From Arachidicoccus terrestris (GTDB lineage: Bacteria > Bacteroidota > Bacteroidia > Chitinophagales > Chitinophagaceae): DNA of 64,000 nt. A program made the position numbers and the translations under genes. This document shows positions 9,778-18,455 of this stretch, piece after piece. Each line of letters opens with the position of its first letter. The first letter of the stretch is position 1. Location of the stretch: positions 1,922,001 through 1,986,000 of the forward strand of contig NZ_CP083387.1 of assembly GCF_020042345.1 (NCBI RefSeq), given 5' to 3'. Under the pieces are notes generated by a model that worked only from the letters and a program-made list of their open reading frames with translations, was not told the origin of the DNA and made no database searches.

Positions 9778-10039
9778 TTTAAACGTTTACATATCAAAGG
9801 AATCTGATTCTTCCATAGGTGATAATGACCCAGACCCCTGTCAACAATAAAAACCTTTGCCACCGCCGCTTGTATTCCCGGTATATGCAACAAACAGAGA
9901 GGGCCCTTTAAATACAACCGGGTGGCGAATACAGTATCTTATGTGTAAAAGGATTACGCCGGCCGCCGGCATTTCTTCAGATCATTAATTTCTTGCAGCT
10001 TTATCAAAAAAGAACTAAGGACTGCCTTAAAACCATACG

Positions 10040-13000
10040 CTACACAAGTAAATCTAAATACTTTAATAAGGTCGTATGAATGAAGGCGCCCATATGGGTA
10101 TTATCATTCTTTAAAACCTCTCTAAAACAACTTTCTGCTTTTCCGAATTCTTTGAGCCCCAGATAACCCAGCCCTTTTAAGTAAAGGCAATTCAGCCGGT
10201 TCCTTAAAGAAAGGTCATCTTCAAAAATTAACAGATTGGGCAAGGAAACCGCAAAATACTCAATGGACACCTGTTCGTGCTCGTGTTCCCTTCCATGGTT
10301 TACCAACTGATTAAATAACTGTTTCGCCTTTGCGTTATTACCCAATTTCCTCCAGGCGAGTCCCTGGTAGAATATCTTGTCCGGCTGCTGATCATTATAA
10401 TACATCGCATTAGCCAGTGTGACATTTCCCTTCGTTGCAGCCTGATAATATTTGTCCGCCATGTCGTGGCTTCCGGCTTTTTCATAGGCCACGCCCAGCC
10501 AGTAAAAAATATCATTTTCCAGAGCTCCATACAGCTTCCCTTCTCCTAAGTTATGTGGGTATACCTGAGCAGCCTCAAGTAACTTAATAGCAGCACCAGC
10601 ATCTCCATTACATATACATTGTTTTGCCTGTTCGACCATAGACAATACATACTGACCGGACACCTTTCCTTCACCCCCTTCCCAGGGATGAAATTTCCGG
10701 GCAAGCAACATGTCACCGGCCTTTTTAAATTCACCCGTAAGATTCAATAAAGTAATATACTCCAGATATGTGTCATCGCGCTGCCGGGTCAGCGAAAGGT
10801 GTTTAATGAGCCACCCAAGTCGCTCTTCAACCGGTGTATTCAGTCTTTTGTAAAGTTGGTCCAGTTCCATAAACACCCTCGCATCTGTCTGGTCCAGCTG
10901 AAAGGCCCTTTCAAAATACACTTTAGCCTTTAGGGAATCCTTGCGTTTATTAAAAAAGGCGATACCCAGATTACGCTGCACAGTAGGAAAATCAGGATCG
11001 ATTCTGGCAGACAATAACCAATAGTCTATGGCCTTTTCATATTGCCGTTTATCATAAAATAAATTACCTAAATAGTAAGCGGCCTTCCCATCCTGCGGGT
11101 TCTGCTTCAGCGCATATTCCAAAATAAGGATGTCCTGTAAGCGATTCGGGAAACAGAGATATGAATTGGCCGCAGCGGCCTTTGCATAGTAAGAACGGGC
11201 CTGCCTGGCTGAATTTTCTTCTGATGCTAACCGCGCATAACTCCAACCCAGATAATAATAGATCATGGGATTCATATCCGGTCCGTTATGCTGTTCAAAT
11301 ATCGCAAAAAGGTCGATTGCTTCTTTGTGTAAGCCGGCGTCCATAAGGTCAAGGCCGTATTCAATAAAGTTCCGATCATCCCCCCTGGATAATTGCCAAA
11401 GCTGCTCTGACTGTGCGGCGGCCTCAGCCATATGCCCCATGTCTTTTAACAAGGCTATATACTCAAACCTCACACCCAGATTAAATAAGTCTTTTTCCAG
11501 TGCGGTTACTACAACTTCTTCTGCTTTCTCAAACAGACCTTGTTTTCTTAATGCTACGGCCAGAAGTGTATAGGCTTTGCTATGACCCGCATTAAAGTCG
11601 ACAGCCAGGCTCAGATGGTCAGCGGCAAGTTCATATTCACCACGTAACATATCTATCTGCGCTACGGAAAAATAACCGGCATCTTTCCATGCCTTATTCC
11701 ATGTAGCCTTAAAAAAAGCATCGTATGCCTCATTGTACCGGTTCAGATAGCGAAGCGCCAGGCCAAGATGATAGTAAGGTTCGCCATCATAGGGATTAGG
11801 GTTACGCGTGGTAATCGTCCGGATCGCCGTCTCAAAATAAGGTAAACTCTGCGCAAAACGGCCGCGCCTCAGATACCAAACGCCTAAAGCTGTGTTGTTT
11901 CTGATGTCGGTGGGCTCCCGGCGTAAAGCCTCCTCATAATACGGGACCGGGCTGTAAGTGGCGTGCCGGTATTGTTCCAGATGCTGACCGGTAAGAAACA
12001 ATTGCTCTGTTGACTGAACTTCCTTAGGAGGAAGCGCAGCTTTCGCGGCCTCCGGCAGCGGCTTTTTATTGTTTTCCGCGGGTAAATACCTGAGCACAAT
12101 GCGGCCTCCGCTGTTTCTGACGTACACTTCCACCTGATCCTCCTCATAAAGGCCATCGATCAAAACCGTCTGTTCGAAAATAGCTGTCGGATCGAGGTCA
12201 ATAGATGTTTCCAACTTTCCTGTGCCATTATAGTTGACCCGCACCTGAAGACCTGACTGCCGCGAAGTGGCAAATAGCTTAATCGTCACTTGACCCTCCT
12301 GTGCTTCTACCGCCAGTAAAATATCTTTAGAGGCATTCTTAATCAGCCCCAGCTCCCTATATGGCAGAAAATACTGGCTGAACGTTTTGGATTCATAAGG
12401 CATGATCCACGTAAAGTCCGGCTGATTGTCTGTATACATACCGGTCATCAGCTCAATATATGGCCCGTCTTCATCGGTTAAATTCCTGTCCCAGGCCTGT
12501 CCAAAATCACTATGCCCCCATGTCCACTGCTTTTTTCCGGGAGAAACGTGATGATCTGCTACATGCAACAGACCGCCACCGGTGTCATGCTCATATCCTC
12601 CCACAAAATCATAAGCAGAGTTCACTGCCATATAGGAGGTCGGCACGGGGATATTTTTATAAAAAGAAATATCTGTACCCGGACTGTAATCTACTTTATA
12701 ATAGGTGCCTGTAGCTATCGGAAAATCCGAAACGTCACGCTTGCCATGATCAAATACGGCATTAACATCAGATGGGAAAACAGACTGATAGAAATCATTC
12801 ACCTTTACGGCAGGATTTGCCCACCAGAGAAACGTCTGGGGAAGCGCAGACCTATTGTATAAGGTAGCATTAACTTCGATATAGGCCTTTCCCGGATAAA
12901 GTGTAAAGGCAATCATGGCCTTCGTATGAAACATTTTCTCTACCTCGTTTATGTATACCACTTTACTGCCTTCCGGTCCATCACCGATTTCAAAGTCGAC

Positions 13001-13396
13001 TGGCTCGAAAGTACTGGGCCGGTGATGTTGCGGCCAGTTAAACTCTATACCTCCCGAGATCCAGGGCCCCGTCAGGCCCACTAATGCAGGCTTAATCACC
13101 TGATTATAATAGATGAAATGCCGCTGTCCGATCTTATCATAAGCCATTTGAATCCTGCCCCCCAACTCCGGCAAGATCATTACTTTGATATATTCATTCT
13201 CCAGGAAAAGACCCATATATTGTTCGTCTTGCCGTATATCCAGAATCTTTTCAATAATCGCATTAGGGTATACGACGCCGCTGCTACCCTGATACACTCT
13301 TTTCTCGAAGAACATAGGGTTCTTTTCGGGCTTGCCCACTCCATAAGTAGGAATGGAAACGACTTCCTTCCATACTTTTACATTTTCGCGCTCCAT
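10040..13396 (-). CDS. DUF5107 domain protein with long TPR C-terminus
   Basis: A 1118-residue protein without a signal peptide, so probably cytoplasmic. Residues ~30-350 are DUF5107, which resembles the galactose-mutarotase/glycosidase super-sandwich (YIKVMILPELGGRIQMAYDK, GGIEFNWPQHHRPSTFEPVD, FLWWANPAVKVND, WTWGHSDFGQAWDRNLTDED). The acidic and histidine residues in these motifs are candidates for an active site. Residues ~470-1118 are a long run of tetratricopeptide repeats (for example PYYHLGLALRYLNRYNEAYD, AAYYLGNLFYDKRQYEKAID). The gene lies 12 bases after the sugar transporter, so the two should be co-transcribed. I infer that it acts on an imported oligosaccharide or glycoside in the cytoplasm. 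The exact reaction is unknown to me. A scaffold role for the TPR part is possible. Confidence 0.85.
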   Translation of the reverse strand: MERENVKVWKEVVSIPTYGVGKPEKNPMFFEKRVYQGSSGVVYPNAIIEKILDIRQDEQYMGLFLENEYIKVMILPELGGRIQMAYDKIGQRHFIYYNQVIKPALVGLTGPWISGGIEFNWPQHHRPSTFEPVDFEIGDGPEGSKVVYINEVEKMFHTKAMIAFTLYPGKAYIEVNATLYNRSALPQTFLWWANPAVKVNDFYQSVFPSDVNAVFDHGKRDVSDFPIATGTYYKVDYSPGTDISFYKNIPVPTSYMAVNSAYDFVGGYEHDTGGGLLHVADHHVSPGKKQWTWGHSDFGQAWDRNLTDEDGPYIELMTGMYTDNQPDFTWIMPYESKTFSQYFLPYRELGLIKNASKDILLAVEAQEGQVTIKLFATSRQSGLQVRVNYNGTGKLETSIDLDPTAIFEQTVLIDGLYEEDQVEVYVRNSGGRIVLRYLPAENNKKPLPEAAKAALPPKEVQSTEQLFLTGQHLEQYRHATYSPVPYYEEALRREPTDIRNNTALGVWYLRRGRFAQSLPYFETAIRTITTRNPNPYDGEPYYHLGLALRYLNRYNEAYDAFFKATWNKAWKDAGYFSVAQIDMLRGEYELAADHLSLAVDFNAGHSKAYTLLAVALRKQGLFEKAEEVVVTALEKDLFNLGVRFEYIALLKDMGHMAEAAAQSEQLWQLSRGDDRNFIEYGLDLMDAGLHKEAIDLFAIFEQHNGPDMNPMIYYYLGWSYARLASEENSARQARSYYAKAAAANSYLCFPNRLQDILILEYALKQNPQDGKAAYYLGNLFYDKRQYEKAIDYWLLSARIDPDFPTVQRNLGIAFFNKRKDSLKAKVYFERAFQLDQTDARVFMELDQLYKRLNTPVEERLGWLIKHLSLTRQRDDTYLEYITLLNLTGEFKKAGDMLLARKFHPWEGGEGKVSGQYVLSMVEQAKQCICNGDAGAAIKLLEAAQVYPHNLGEGKLYGALENDIFYWLGVAYEKAGSHDMADKYYQAATKGNVTLANAMYYNDQQPDKIFYQGLAWRKLGNNAKAKQLFNQLVNHGREHEHEQVSIEYFAVSLPNLLIFEDDLSLRNRLNCLYLKGLGYLGLKEFGKAESCFREVLKNDNTHMGAFIHTTLLKYLDLLV

Positions 13397-13408
13397 AATT
13401 TCTTTCGA

Positions 13409-14734
13409 TTAATGTCTGATTAAATTTTCATCAAGCTCTTCTAACGTCTTGCCTTTGGTTTCTTTTACCTTATATAAAACAAATAGGAACCCCAATGTGC
13501 ATACACAGGCATAGATATAAAACGTATTATCCTTTAGATATTCAAATAGTATAGGGAAGGTGAAAACCAGGATAAAGTAGGCCACCCATAATCCTATCAC
13601 CGCAACGGAAATCCCTGCATCACGAATGCCTGTAGGAAAGATCTCTGAGATCAGGACCCATGTGACAGGCGCCAAAGACATCGCATAAATGCCAATAGCA
13701 GCTAATAATAGCCAGGAAACCTGCGCTGAGCCGGCTCCTAACAATTGGACAATCAAAATATACAGAATGGCTAATCCTCCGGCACCAAGAAGCATCAATG
13801 GTTTACGCCCGACCCGGTCAACAAATACCATGGCGAGTATTGTAAAAGCAAGGTTCACACCACCAATAAAAACAGTCTGTAATAACTGATCATCCTGAGA
13901 GGCACCGATACTTTCAAAAATTTTTGGCGCATAATTAAAAACTGTATTAATGCCACAAAACTGCTGAAAGGCGGCAAGGCCTATTCCAATCAATAGTATT
14001 GGTATGAAAGATTTCTGCAATAATGATTTATAGTTAGTTTTATGAGATGAACCTGCCAGAGCTCCCTTTATTTGTTTAACAGTATCTCCGGCATAAGACC
14101 CAGTCCCAATTTTCGATAATATAATGGAGGCTTTCTCTTCCATCCCTTTTTTTATCAGCCATCTCGGGCTTTCCGGCAAAGTATAAGCGCCCACCCAAAA
14201 CAGCAAAGACGGAACCGCGCCCAGGCCAAACATCCATCGCCACGCATCCGTGCCTTCGTTTCTCAACCAGTAATTGACAAGGTTGGTAATCAAAATGCCC
14301 AGTACCACGGTAAGCTGGTTAATGGCCACCATGCGGCCACGATATTTGGCAGGGGCAATTTCTGCAATATACATCGGAGACAACATCGATGCCATGCCTA
14401 CACCTGCTCCTGCGACAAAACGGGCCACCACAAATAAAAGGCGCCCCGGAGAAAACGCCATTGCCAGAGAAGATATTGCAAAAATACCGGCGGCCAGCAA
14501 CATTCCGGGGCGTCTGCCATATCGTTCAGAGACCCTGCCCGCCGCAAGACAGCCTACAATCGCCCCCAAAGCCAGGCAACCTGTAGCAAACCCCTCCCAT
14601 GTGGGATCCAGATTGAATTGTTGTTGTAAAAAAGGCAGCGCGCCGGATATCACCGCAAAATCAAACCCAAAAAGATAGCCGCCCAGCGCGGAAATAAAGG
14701 AAATCCGCAAAATAAACCTATGGTGAAACTTCAT
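13409..14734 (-). CDS. MFS sugar:proton symporter (sugar porter family)
   Basis: A 441-residue, 12-helix inner-membrane transporter of the sugar porter family (XylE/GalP/AraE type). Visible signatures are GGYLFGFDFAVISGAL in helix 1, GRVSERYGRRPGML in the first loop, PESPRWLIKKG after helix 6, FQQFCGINTVFNYAPKIF in helix 7, DRVGRKPLML in the second half and KETKGKTLEEL near the end. The QQ-G-N cluster in helix 7 is the sugar-binding site in XylE-like proteins. It precedes the DUF5107-TPR gene by 12 bases and should deliver monosaccharide or small oligosaccharide to it. Which sugar cannot be read. Confidence 0.95.
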   Translation of the reverse strand: MKFHHRFILRISFISALGGYLFGFDFAVISGALPFLQQQFNLDPTWEGFATGCLALGAIVGCLAAGRVSERYGRRPGMLLAAGIFAISSLAMAFSPGRLLFVVARFVAGAGVGMASMLSPMYIAEIAPAKYRGRMVAINQLTVVLGILITNLVNYWLRNEGTDAWRWMFGLGAVPSLLFWVGAYTLPESPRWLIKKGMEEKASIILSKIGTGSYAGDTVKQIKGALAGSSHKTNYKSLLQKSFIPILLIGIGLAAFQQFCGINTVFNYAPKIFESIGASQDDQLLQTVFIGGVNLAFTILAMVFVDRVGRKPLMLLGAGGLAILYILIVQLLGAGSAQVSWLLLAAIGIYAMSLAPVTWVLISEIFPTGIRDAGISVAVIGLWVAYFILVFTFPILFEYLKDNTFYIYACVCTLGFLFVLYKVKETKGKTLEELDENLIRH

Positions 14735-15162
14735 AAAATAAATTATTTATCAACCTGTCAGATCTACTTCAAGTTCAACCGGCCAATTCAGTACCGACTG
14801 ATAAATCACAGAACTGATTTAGTTTGTATCAGCGAAAATAGAAGGAATTTCCGGGCGGATAAATGGATTAAATGAATAATTAAATGGATAATATTATGAT
14901 TTAACCCTTTTTCCCGACTACGAAAACAGCCGGCAAGCGCGTTCGAATTTTGAAGGCCGGCCCGAGCGGAACGGGGACACTATACAAACACCCAATGAAA
15001 ATCAATAGGTTAAATATAAACACTCTGCGACGCGTGGGGCTTATTTTAAAGGTCCTTATTTCTACGATTGCTAATTTCCCCTGCAACAGAACGCAGGCAC
15101 GCGCGCGGCTGTGCGGGCAAAGAACATGATCTGGAACAACTATGTCCCGGGCCACATGAAGA
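14735..15162. other. Intergenic region upstream of the MFS gene
   Basis: 428 bases. The part next to 14734 should hold the promoter of the MFS-DUF5107 operon, but no clear TAnnTTTG box is seen. An 84-codon minus-strand frame (14901-15155) has an arginine-rich, non-conserved look and I do not accept it as a gene. Confidence 0.5.
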
Positions 15163-16194
15163 TCAAAAATTCACCCAGATTCGCCCCAGCTTAACATCAT
15201 ACGCTTCACTTTCTTCTTCCGACATGTGAAACACCTGACCATCTATCCAGGACGTGGCCATCTGCACGCCATTGGCAAACTCGTTACCCACGATATAGAC
15301 ATGATCCTTACCAGCGACGATCGCCCTGGCTTCAGAAGGATGATTACTAAGGAGTTTAATTCTATTATTTTTCCAGTACGCCGCTCTTTGAATCTCACTA
15401 TATTGATATCCGCAAACATAGATGTCAGACTCCCGTTTAAATATACTTTCGCCTACAGCAGCTCCAACATTGTTTTCCAAATAAACAAGCTTGTTACCTT
15501 TCCAATAAGCCGCCGTTTCAGAAACGTTCCAATGATATTCCTGACCGGTTATATATACATCTTTTTTGTCAGTGAATATACCCTCAGACGTAGATCCGTC
15601 ATTTTTGCTGTTAGGATTATCATCCGTTTTAAAAGGCATTAGCTGTAATACGCCATTTTTCCAGATACAGGCTCTCAGGTGGCCATCTAACATTGTGTAT
15701 CCGGCAACATAAACCGAACCATTAGAAACAGATATATCCGCGCCCATAGATACCGAGGGTCCCTCATCCAGTATGGTTAACTTATCATCCACCCACATAG
15801 CGGCGTTTGACGTCTGATCATGATTGATCACACCTGCAACATAAATCTTGTTGTTTATTACGTAGATAGACCTGGCCACACCTGATTTTCCATTTGTGGG
15901 GAGCAGATGTATAGTCCCGTTTTTCCAATAGCAGGGATCAGCCCCTAAATATCCCGAAACATAGATATCATTGTCCAGAATAAATATTCCCCGTCCTGCG
16001 GCCTTCTGGCTATCTTCCGTCAGATAAACAGCCTCCTTACCTATCCAATAGACTGCACGATTACCAATATAACCTGTACTAAACGGAACCGTCGCGTAAT
16101 TGCCTACCCGGGGTATGTCATTGTCATTTTGTTTTGAGCAACCCGAAATAAGGAAAAACATACCGGCGACTAAAAAGGCTTTAAGCACACTCAT
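15163..16194 (-). CDS. Lipoprotein with about seven propeller-like repeats
   Basis: A protein of 343 residues when started at the ATG at 16194; an upstream in-frame ATG at 16287 would add 31 residues that would place the signal peptide internally. The chosen start gives MSVLKAFLVAGMFFLISGC, a clean type II signal peptide with lipobox ISGC, and an AT-rich upstream stretch. The mature part contains a repeated unit of about 45 residues with the core I-Y-V-x-G-Y ... A-x-Y-W-K-N-G ... L-L (for example NDIYVSGYLGADPCYWKNG, GSVYVAGYTMLDGHLRACIW, SDIYVCGYQYSEIQRAAYWK). This suggests a seven-bladed beta-propeller. I do not know a function; it may be a surface binding protein. It stands alone between divergent and co-oriented units. 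Confidence 0.8.
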   Translation of the reverse strand: MSVLKAFLVAGMFFLISGCSKQNDNDIPRVGNYATVPFSTGYIGNRAVYWIGKEAVYLTEDSQKAAGRGIFILDNDIYVSGYLGADPCYWKNGTIHLLPTNGKSGVARSIYVINNKIYVAGVINHDQTSNAAMWVDDKLTILDEGPSVSMGADISVSNGSVYVAGYTMLDGHLRACIWKNGVLQLMPFKTDDNPNSKNDGSTSEGIFTDKKDVYITGQEYHWNVSETAAYWKGNKLVYLENNVGAAVGESIFKRESDIYVCGYQYSEIQRAAYWKNNRIKLLSNHPSEARAIVAGKDHVYIVGNEFANGVQMATSWIDGQVFHMSEEESEAYDVKLGRIWVNF

Positions 16195-16306
16195 CTTGGC
16201 TAATTTTTTTAAAAATACAGCTATATAATCGCTATTCCTAATTCTTTGGCAGAACAAACCAGCGGCCTTTGTATAGTGGCTCGTCAAAATCTTATTGAAT
16301 ACGCCT

Positions 16307-16314
16307 TATATTTG
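16307..16314 (+). promoter_or_regulatory. Candidate -7 box for the fucosidase gene
   Basis: TATATTTG fits TAnnTTTG. It lies 79 bases upstream of the ATG at 16393. No -33 TTTG at the expected distance. Confidence 0.35.
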
Positions 16315-16392
16315 TGCTAAATAGCAGGGCAGCATTTCTCATTACCGGCAATTGCTAATAATACAACAAATTAAAAACATATAAATCCGATC

Positions 16393-17730
16393 ATGAAAAA
16401 AGCTTTTTTAATTACAATCCTTATCTGCTGCATCTCCCTGGCCGCAAAAGCACAGTTCAAACCATATACGCCTGCGCAATCCAATCTTGATGCCAGGCAA
16501 TGGTTCCAGGACAACAAATTCGGAATGTTTATTCATTGGGGACTATATAGTATTCTGGGCGACGGAGAATGGGTCATGAACAATCAGGATATCTCCGTTA
16601 AAGATTATACTAAACTGGAAGGTTTTTTCAACCCGACGGCCTTTAATGCACATGACTGGGTAGCTAAAGCCAAGAAAGCCGGCATGAAATACATGACACT
16701 GGTCACCCGCCATCATGACGGATTTAGCATGTGGGATACCAAGTATTCAGATTTTAATATTATGCATACCCCTTATCACAGGGATATCGTAAAGGAAATC
16801 GCAGATGAATGCCATAAACAAGGGCTTAAACTCTTCTTTTATTATTCCCTCCTAGACTGGCGCAGAACAGACTATTCCTATTGGACTGGCAGGACAGGAG
16901 ATGGCACCGGCAGAAAAGAAAGAGGTGACTGGCTGGACTATATCCAGTTCATGAAAAATCAGTTGACCGAACTATTGACCAATTACGGGAAAATCAGCGG
17001 CATATGGTTTGATGGCTACTGGGACCAGATGCCGGAAGAAAGCAAGGAAAGAACAGACAGCACCTTTATCGACTGGCATATTCAGGATCTTTACACATTG
17101 ATCCACAAACTGCAGCCCGACTGTATGGTGGGTAATAACCACCATATGACACCTATTCCAGGTGAAGATTTTCAGATGTTCGAAAGAGATATTCCTGGCC
17201 AAAATGCCCATGGACTGAGCTTTCAGAAAGTTTCTCAACTGCCTCTTGAAACCTGTGCTACACTCAATGACTCCTGGGGGTTCACACTGAAAGACGACAA
17301 TTACAAAACGCTTCAGCAGTTTGTCGGCCTTCTGGCAGGTGCTGCCTGCAGCAATGCCAATCTGTTGATGAATATCGGACCAATGCCTAACGGCCTATTC
17401 GCCGAACCTTTTAATAAGGCCCTGGACAGTATGGGCTCCTGGATGCAGACATACGGAGAAAGCATCTATGGAACGCGTGGCGGCTATACCGGTCTTCAAA
17501 AATGGGGAGGCCTGACCCAAAAAAAAGGAAAAGTATATATCCATGTACTAAAACCACAATCAGAAGCCATTCGACTGAAAGATTTTCCTTACAAGAAAAT
17601 TAAGTCGGCTTATCTGCTGAAAGACAAAACGCCGGTCAAAGTCAGTTTAAAGAGCGGTGTAGTCAGTTTTAACACACCCGCTGTCAGTAAGGCAGACCCG
17701 GACATCGTTATTGTTCTGGAAGTTCAATAA
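16393..17730 (+). CDS. GH29 alpha-L-fucosidase, exported
   Basis: A 445-residue enzyme predicted to release alpha-L-fucose from glycans in the periplasm. A type I signal peptide ends at about residue 20 (SLAAKA-Q). The GH29 barrel is plain: MFIHWGLYSILGDGEWVMNN (45-64), VTRHHDGFSMWDTKYSDFNI (~104-123), FFYYSLLDWR (~148-157) and GIWFDGYWDQ, in which Asp207 is the expected nucleophile. A short beta-sandwich finishes the protein, as in the family. The gene is followed by a strong hairpin at 17741 and then by a polysaccharide deacetylase on the same strand. It is not in a SusCD operon. Confidence 0.95.
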   Translation: MKKAFLITILICCISLAAKAQFKPYTPAQSNLDARQWFQDNKFGMFIHWGLYSILGDGEWVMNNQDISVKDYTKLEGFFNPTAFNAHDWVAKAKKAGMKYMTLVTRHHDGFSMWDTKYSDFNIMHTPYHRDIVKEIADECHKQGLKLFFYYSLLDWRRTDYSYWTGRTGDGTGRKERGDWLDYIQFMKNQLTELLTNYGKISGIWFDGYWDQMPEESKERTDSTFIDWHIQDLYTLIHKLQPDCMVGNNHHMTPIPGEDFQMFERDIPGQNAHGLSFQKVSQLPLETCATLNDSWGFTLKDDNYKTLQQFVGLLAGAACSNANLLMNIGPMPNGLFAEPFNKALDSMGSWMQTYGESIYGTRGGYTGLQKWGGLTQKKGKVYIHVLKPQSEAIRLKDFPYKKIKSAYLLKDKTPVKVSLKSGVVSFNTPAVSKADPDIVIVLEVQ

Positions 17731-17740
17731 TATTAAGGAG

Positions 17741-17770
17741 AAAGCCACGTTGTATATACAACGTGGCTTT
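17741..17770. terminator. Perfect 30-bp palindrome after the fucosidase gene
   Basis: aaagccacgttgtat followed directly by its exact reverse complement. It ends in TTT on either strand and begins 10 bases after the fucosidase stop; a bidirectional hairpin terminator is likely. Confidence 0.75.
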
Positions 17771-17806
17771 CAAGTATGATAAAACCTAACCAAAAAGTCA
17801 AGCATT

Positions 17807-18451
17807 GTGTACCTGATTAAGTCCAATATACTCTTTAAGCTGTTATATCCCGGCAGGACCTGGAAATTTCCTCTTGAGTCAGATGAAAAGAAGGTATTAT
17901 ATCTCAGTTTTGATGACGGGCCGCATCCGGTTGCGACCCCCTTTGCATTAAAAACGCTGAAAGACTTTAAAGCAAAAGCCAGCTTTTTTTGTCTGGGCAA
18001 AAATGTACGCGATCATCCCGATATCTACAGGCAAATCCTGCTTGACGGCCATAGCGTTGGCAACCATAGCTTTAATCACCTGAATGGTTGGAAATCCTCT
18101 GTTCCCGACTATATTCAGGACATAGAGAAGGCACGTGATTTCATTGACTCTCCACTGTTCCGTCCCCCCTATGGGCGAATGAGCAAAAAGCAGCAAAGCG
18201 CTTTATTAAAAGCGATGCCTGGCACACATATTATTATGTGGGATTTGCTGAGCGGAGATTTTGATACCGGCATTTCTCCTCAAAGATGTTGGTCTAATGT
18301 AAAGAAATACAGCGCGCCGGGGTCTATCATTGTATTTCATGACAGCACCAAGGCCTATGAAAGAATGCAGTATGCATTGCCCGCAACGCTCGAGCATTTT
18401 TCGGCCAGGGGCTATGTATTTAAAGCCATTCCTATGCAGCCGGCTATCTGA
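17807..18451 (+). CDS. Polysaccharide deacetylase (NodB homology, CE4)
   Basis: A 214-residue CE4 metal-dependent deacetylase. The start is a GTG at 17807. Motif 1 is SFDDGPHP (~34-41; Asp36 and Asp37 are the catalytic base and metal ligand), motif 2 is HSVGNHSFNH with the two zinc histidines, motif 3 is RPPYG, and motifs 4-5 are WDLLSGDFD and IIVFHDS. The set of residues is complete, so the enzyme should be active on N-acetylated sugar, for example peptidoglycan or a capsule. No signal peptide is clear; the N-terminus (YLIKSNILFKLLYPG) resembles the short amphipathic start common in Bacteroidota homologues. It converges with the TonB receptor gene, 4 bases apart. Confidence 0.93.
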   Translation: MYLIKSNILFKLLYPGRTWKFPLESDEKKVLYLSFDDGPHPVATPFALKTLKDFKAKASFFCLGKNVRDHPDIYRQILLDGHSVGNHSFNHLNGWKSSVPDYIQDIEKARDFIDSPLFRPPYGRMSKKQQSALLKAMPGTHIIMWDLLSGDFDTGISPQRCWSNVKKYSAPGSIIVFHDSTKAYERMQYALPATLEHFSARGYVFKAIPMQPAI

Positions 18452-18455
18452 GTGT

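Larger units (their letters stand above)
9324..10039. other. Long leader/intergenic region between susC and the DUF5107-TPR gene
   Basis: 716 bases without a gene. On the minus strand TAGCTTTG (9641 to 9634) fits the Bacteroidota TAnnTTTG -7 box and could start the susC transcript with a leader of about 305 bases; no clear -33 partner is seen. A nearly repeated string occurs at 9345 (gaattatagtcggt) and 9505 (gaaattatagtcagt). A long perfect hairpin lies at 9732-9777. No open frame of convincing codon use is seen. Confidence 0.5.

Noticed and set aside
14901-15155. 84-codon minus-strand open frame
   Set aside because: The product is arginine-rich and has no signal peptide, repeat or conserved motif; the codon use and lack of homology signs fit random open frame in intergenic DNA.
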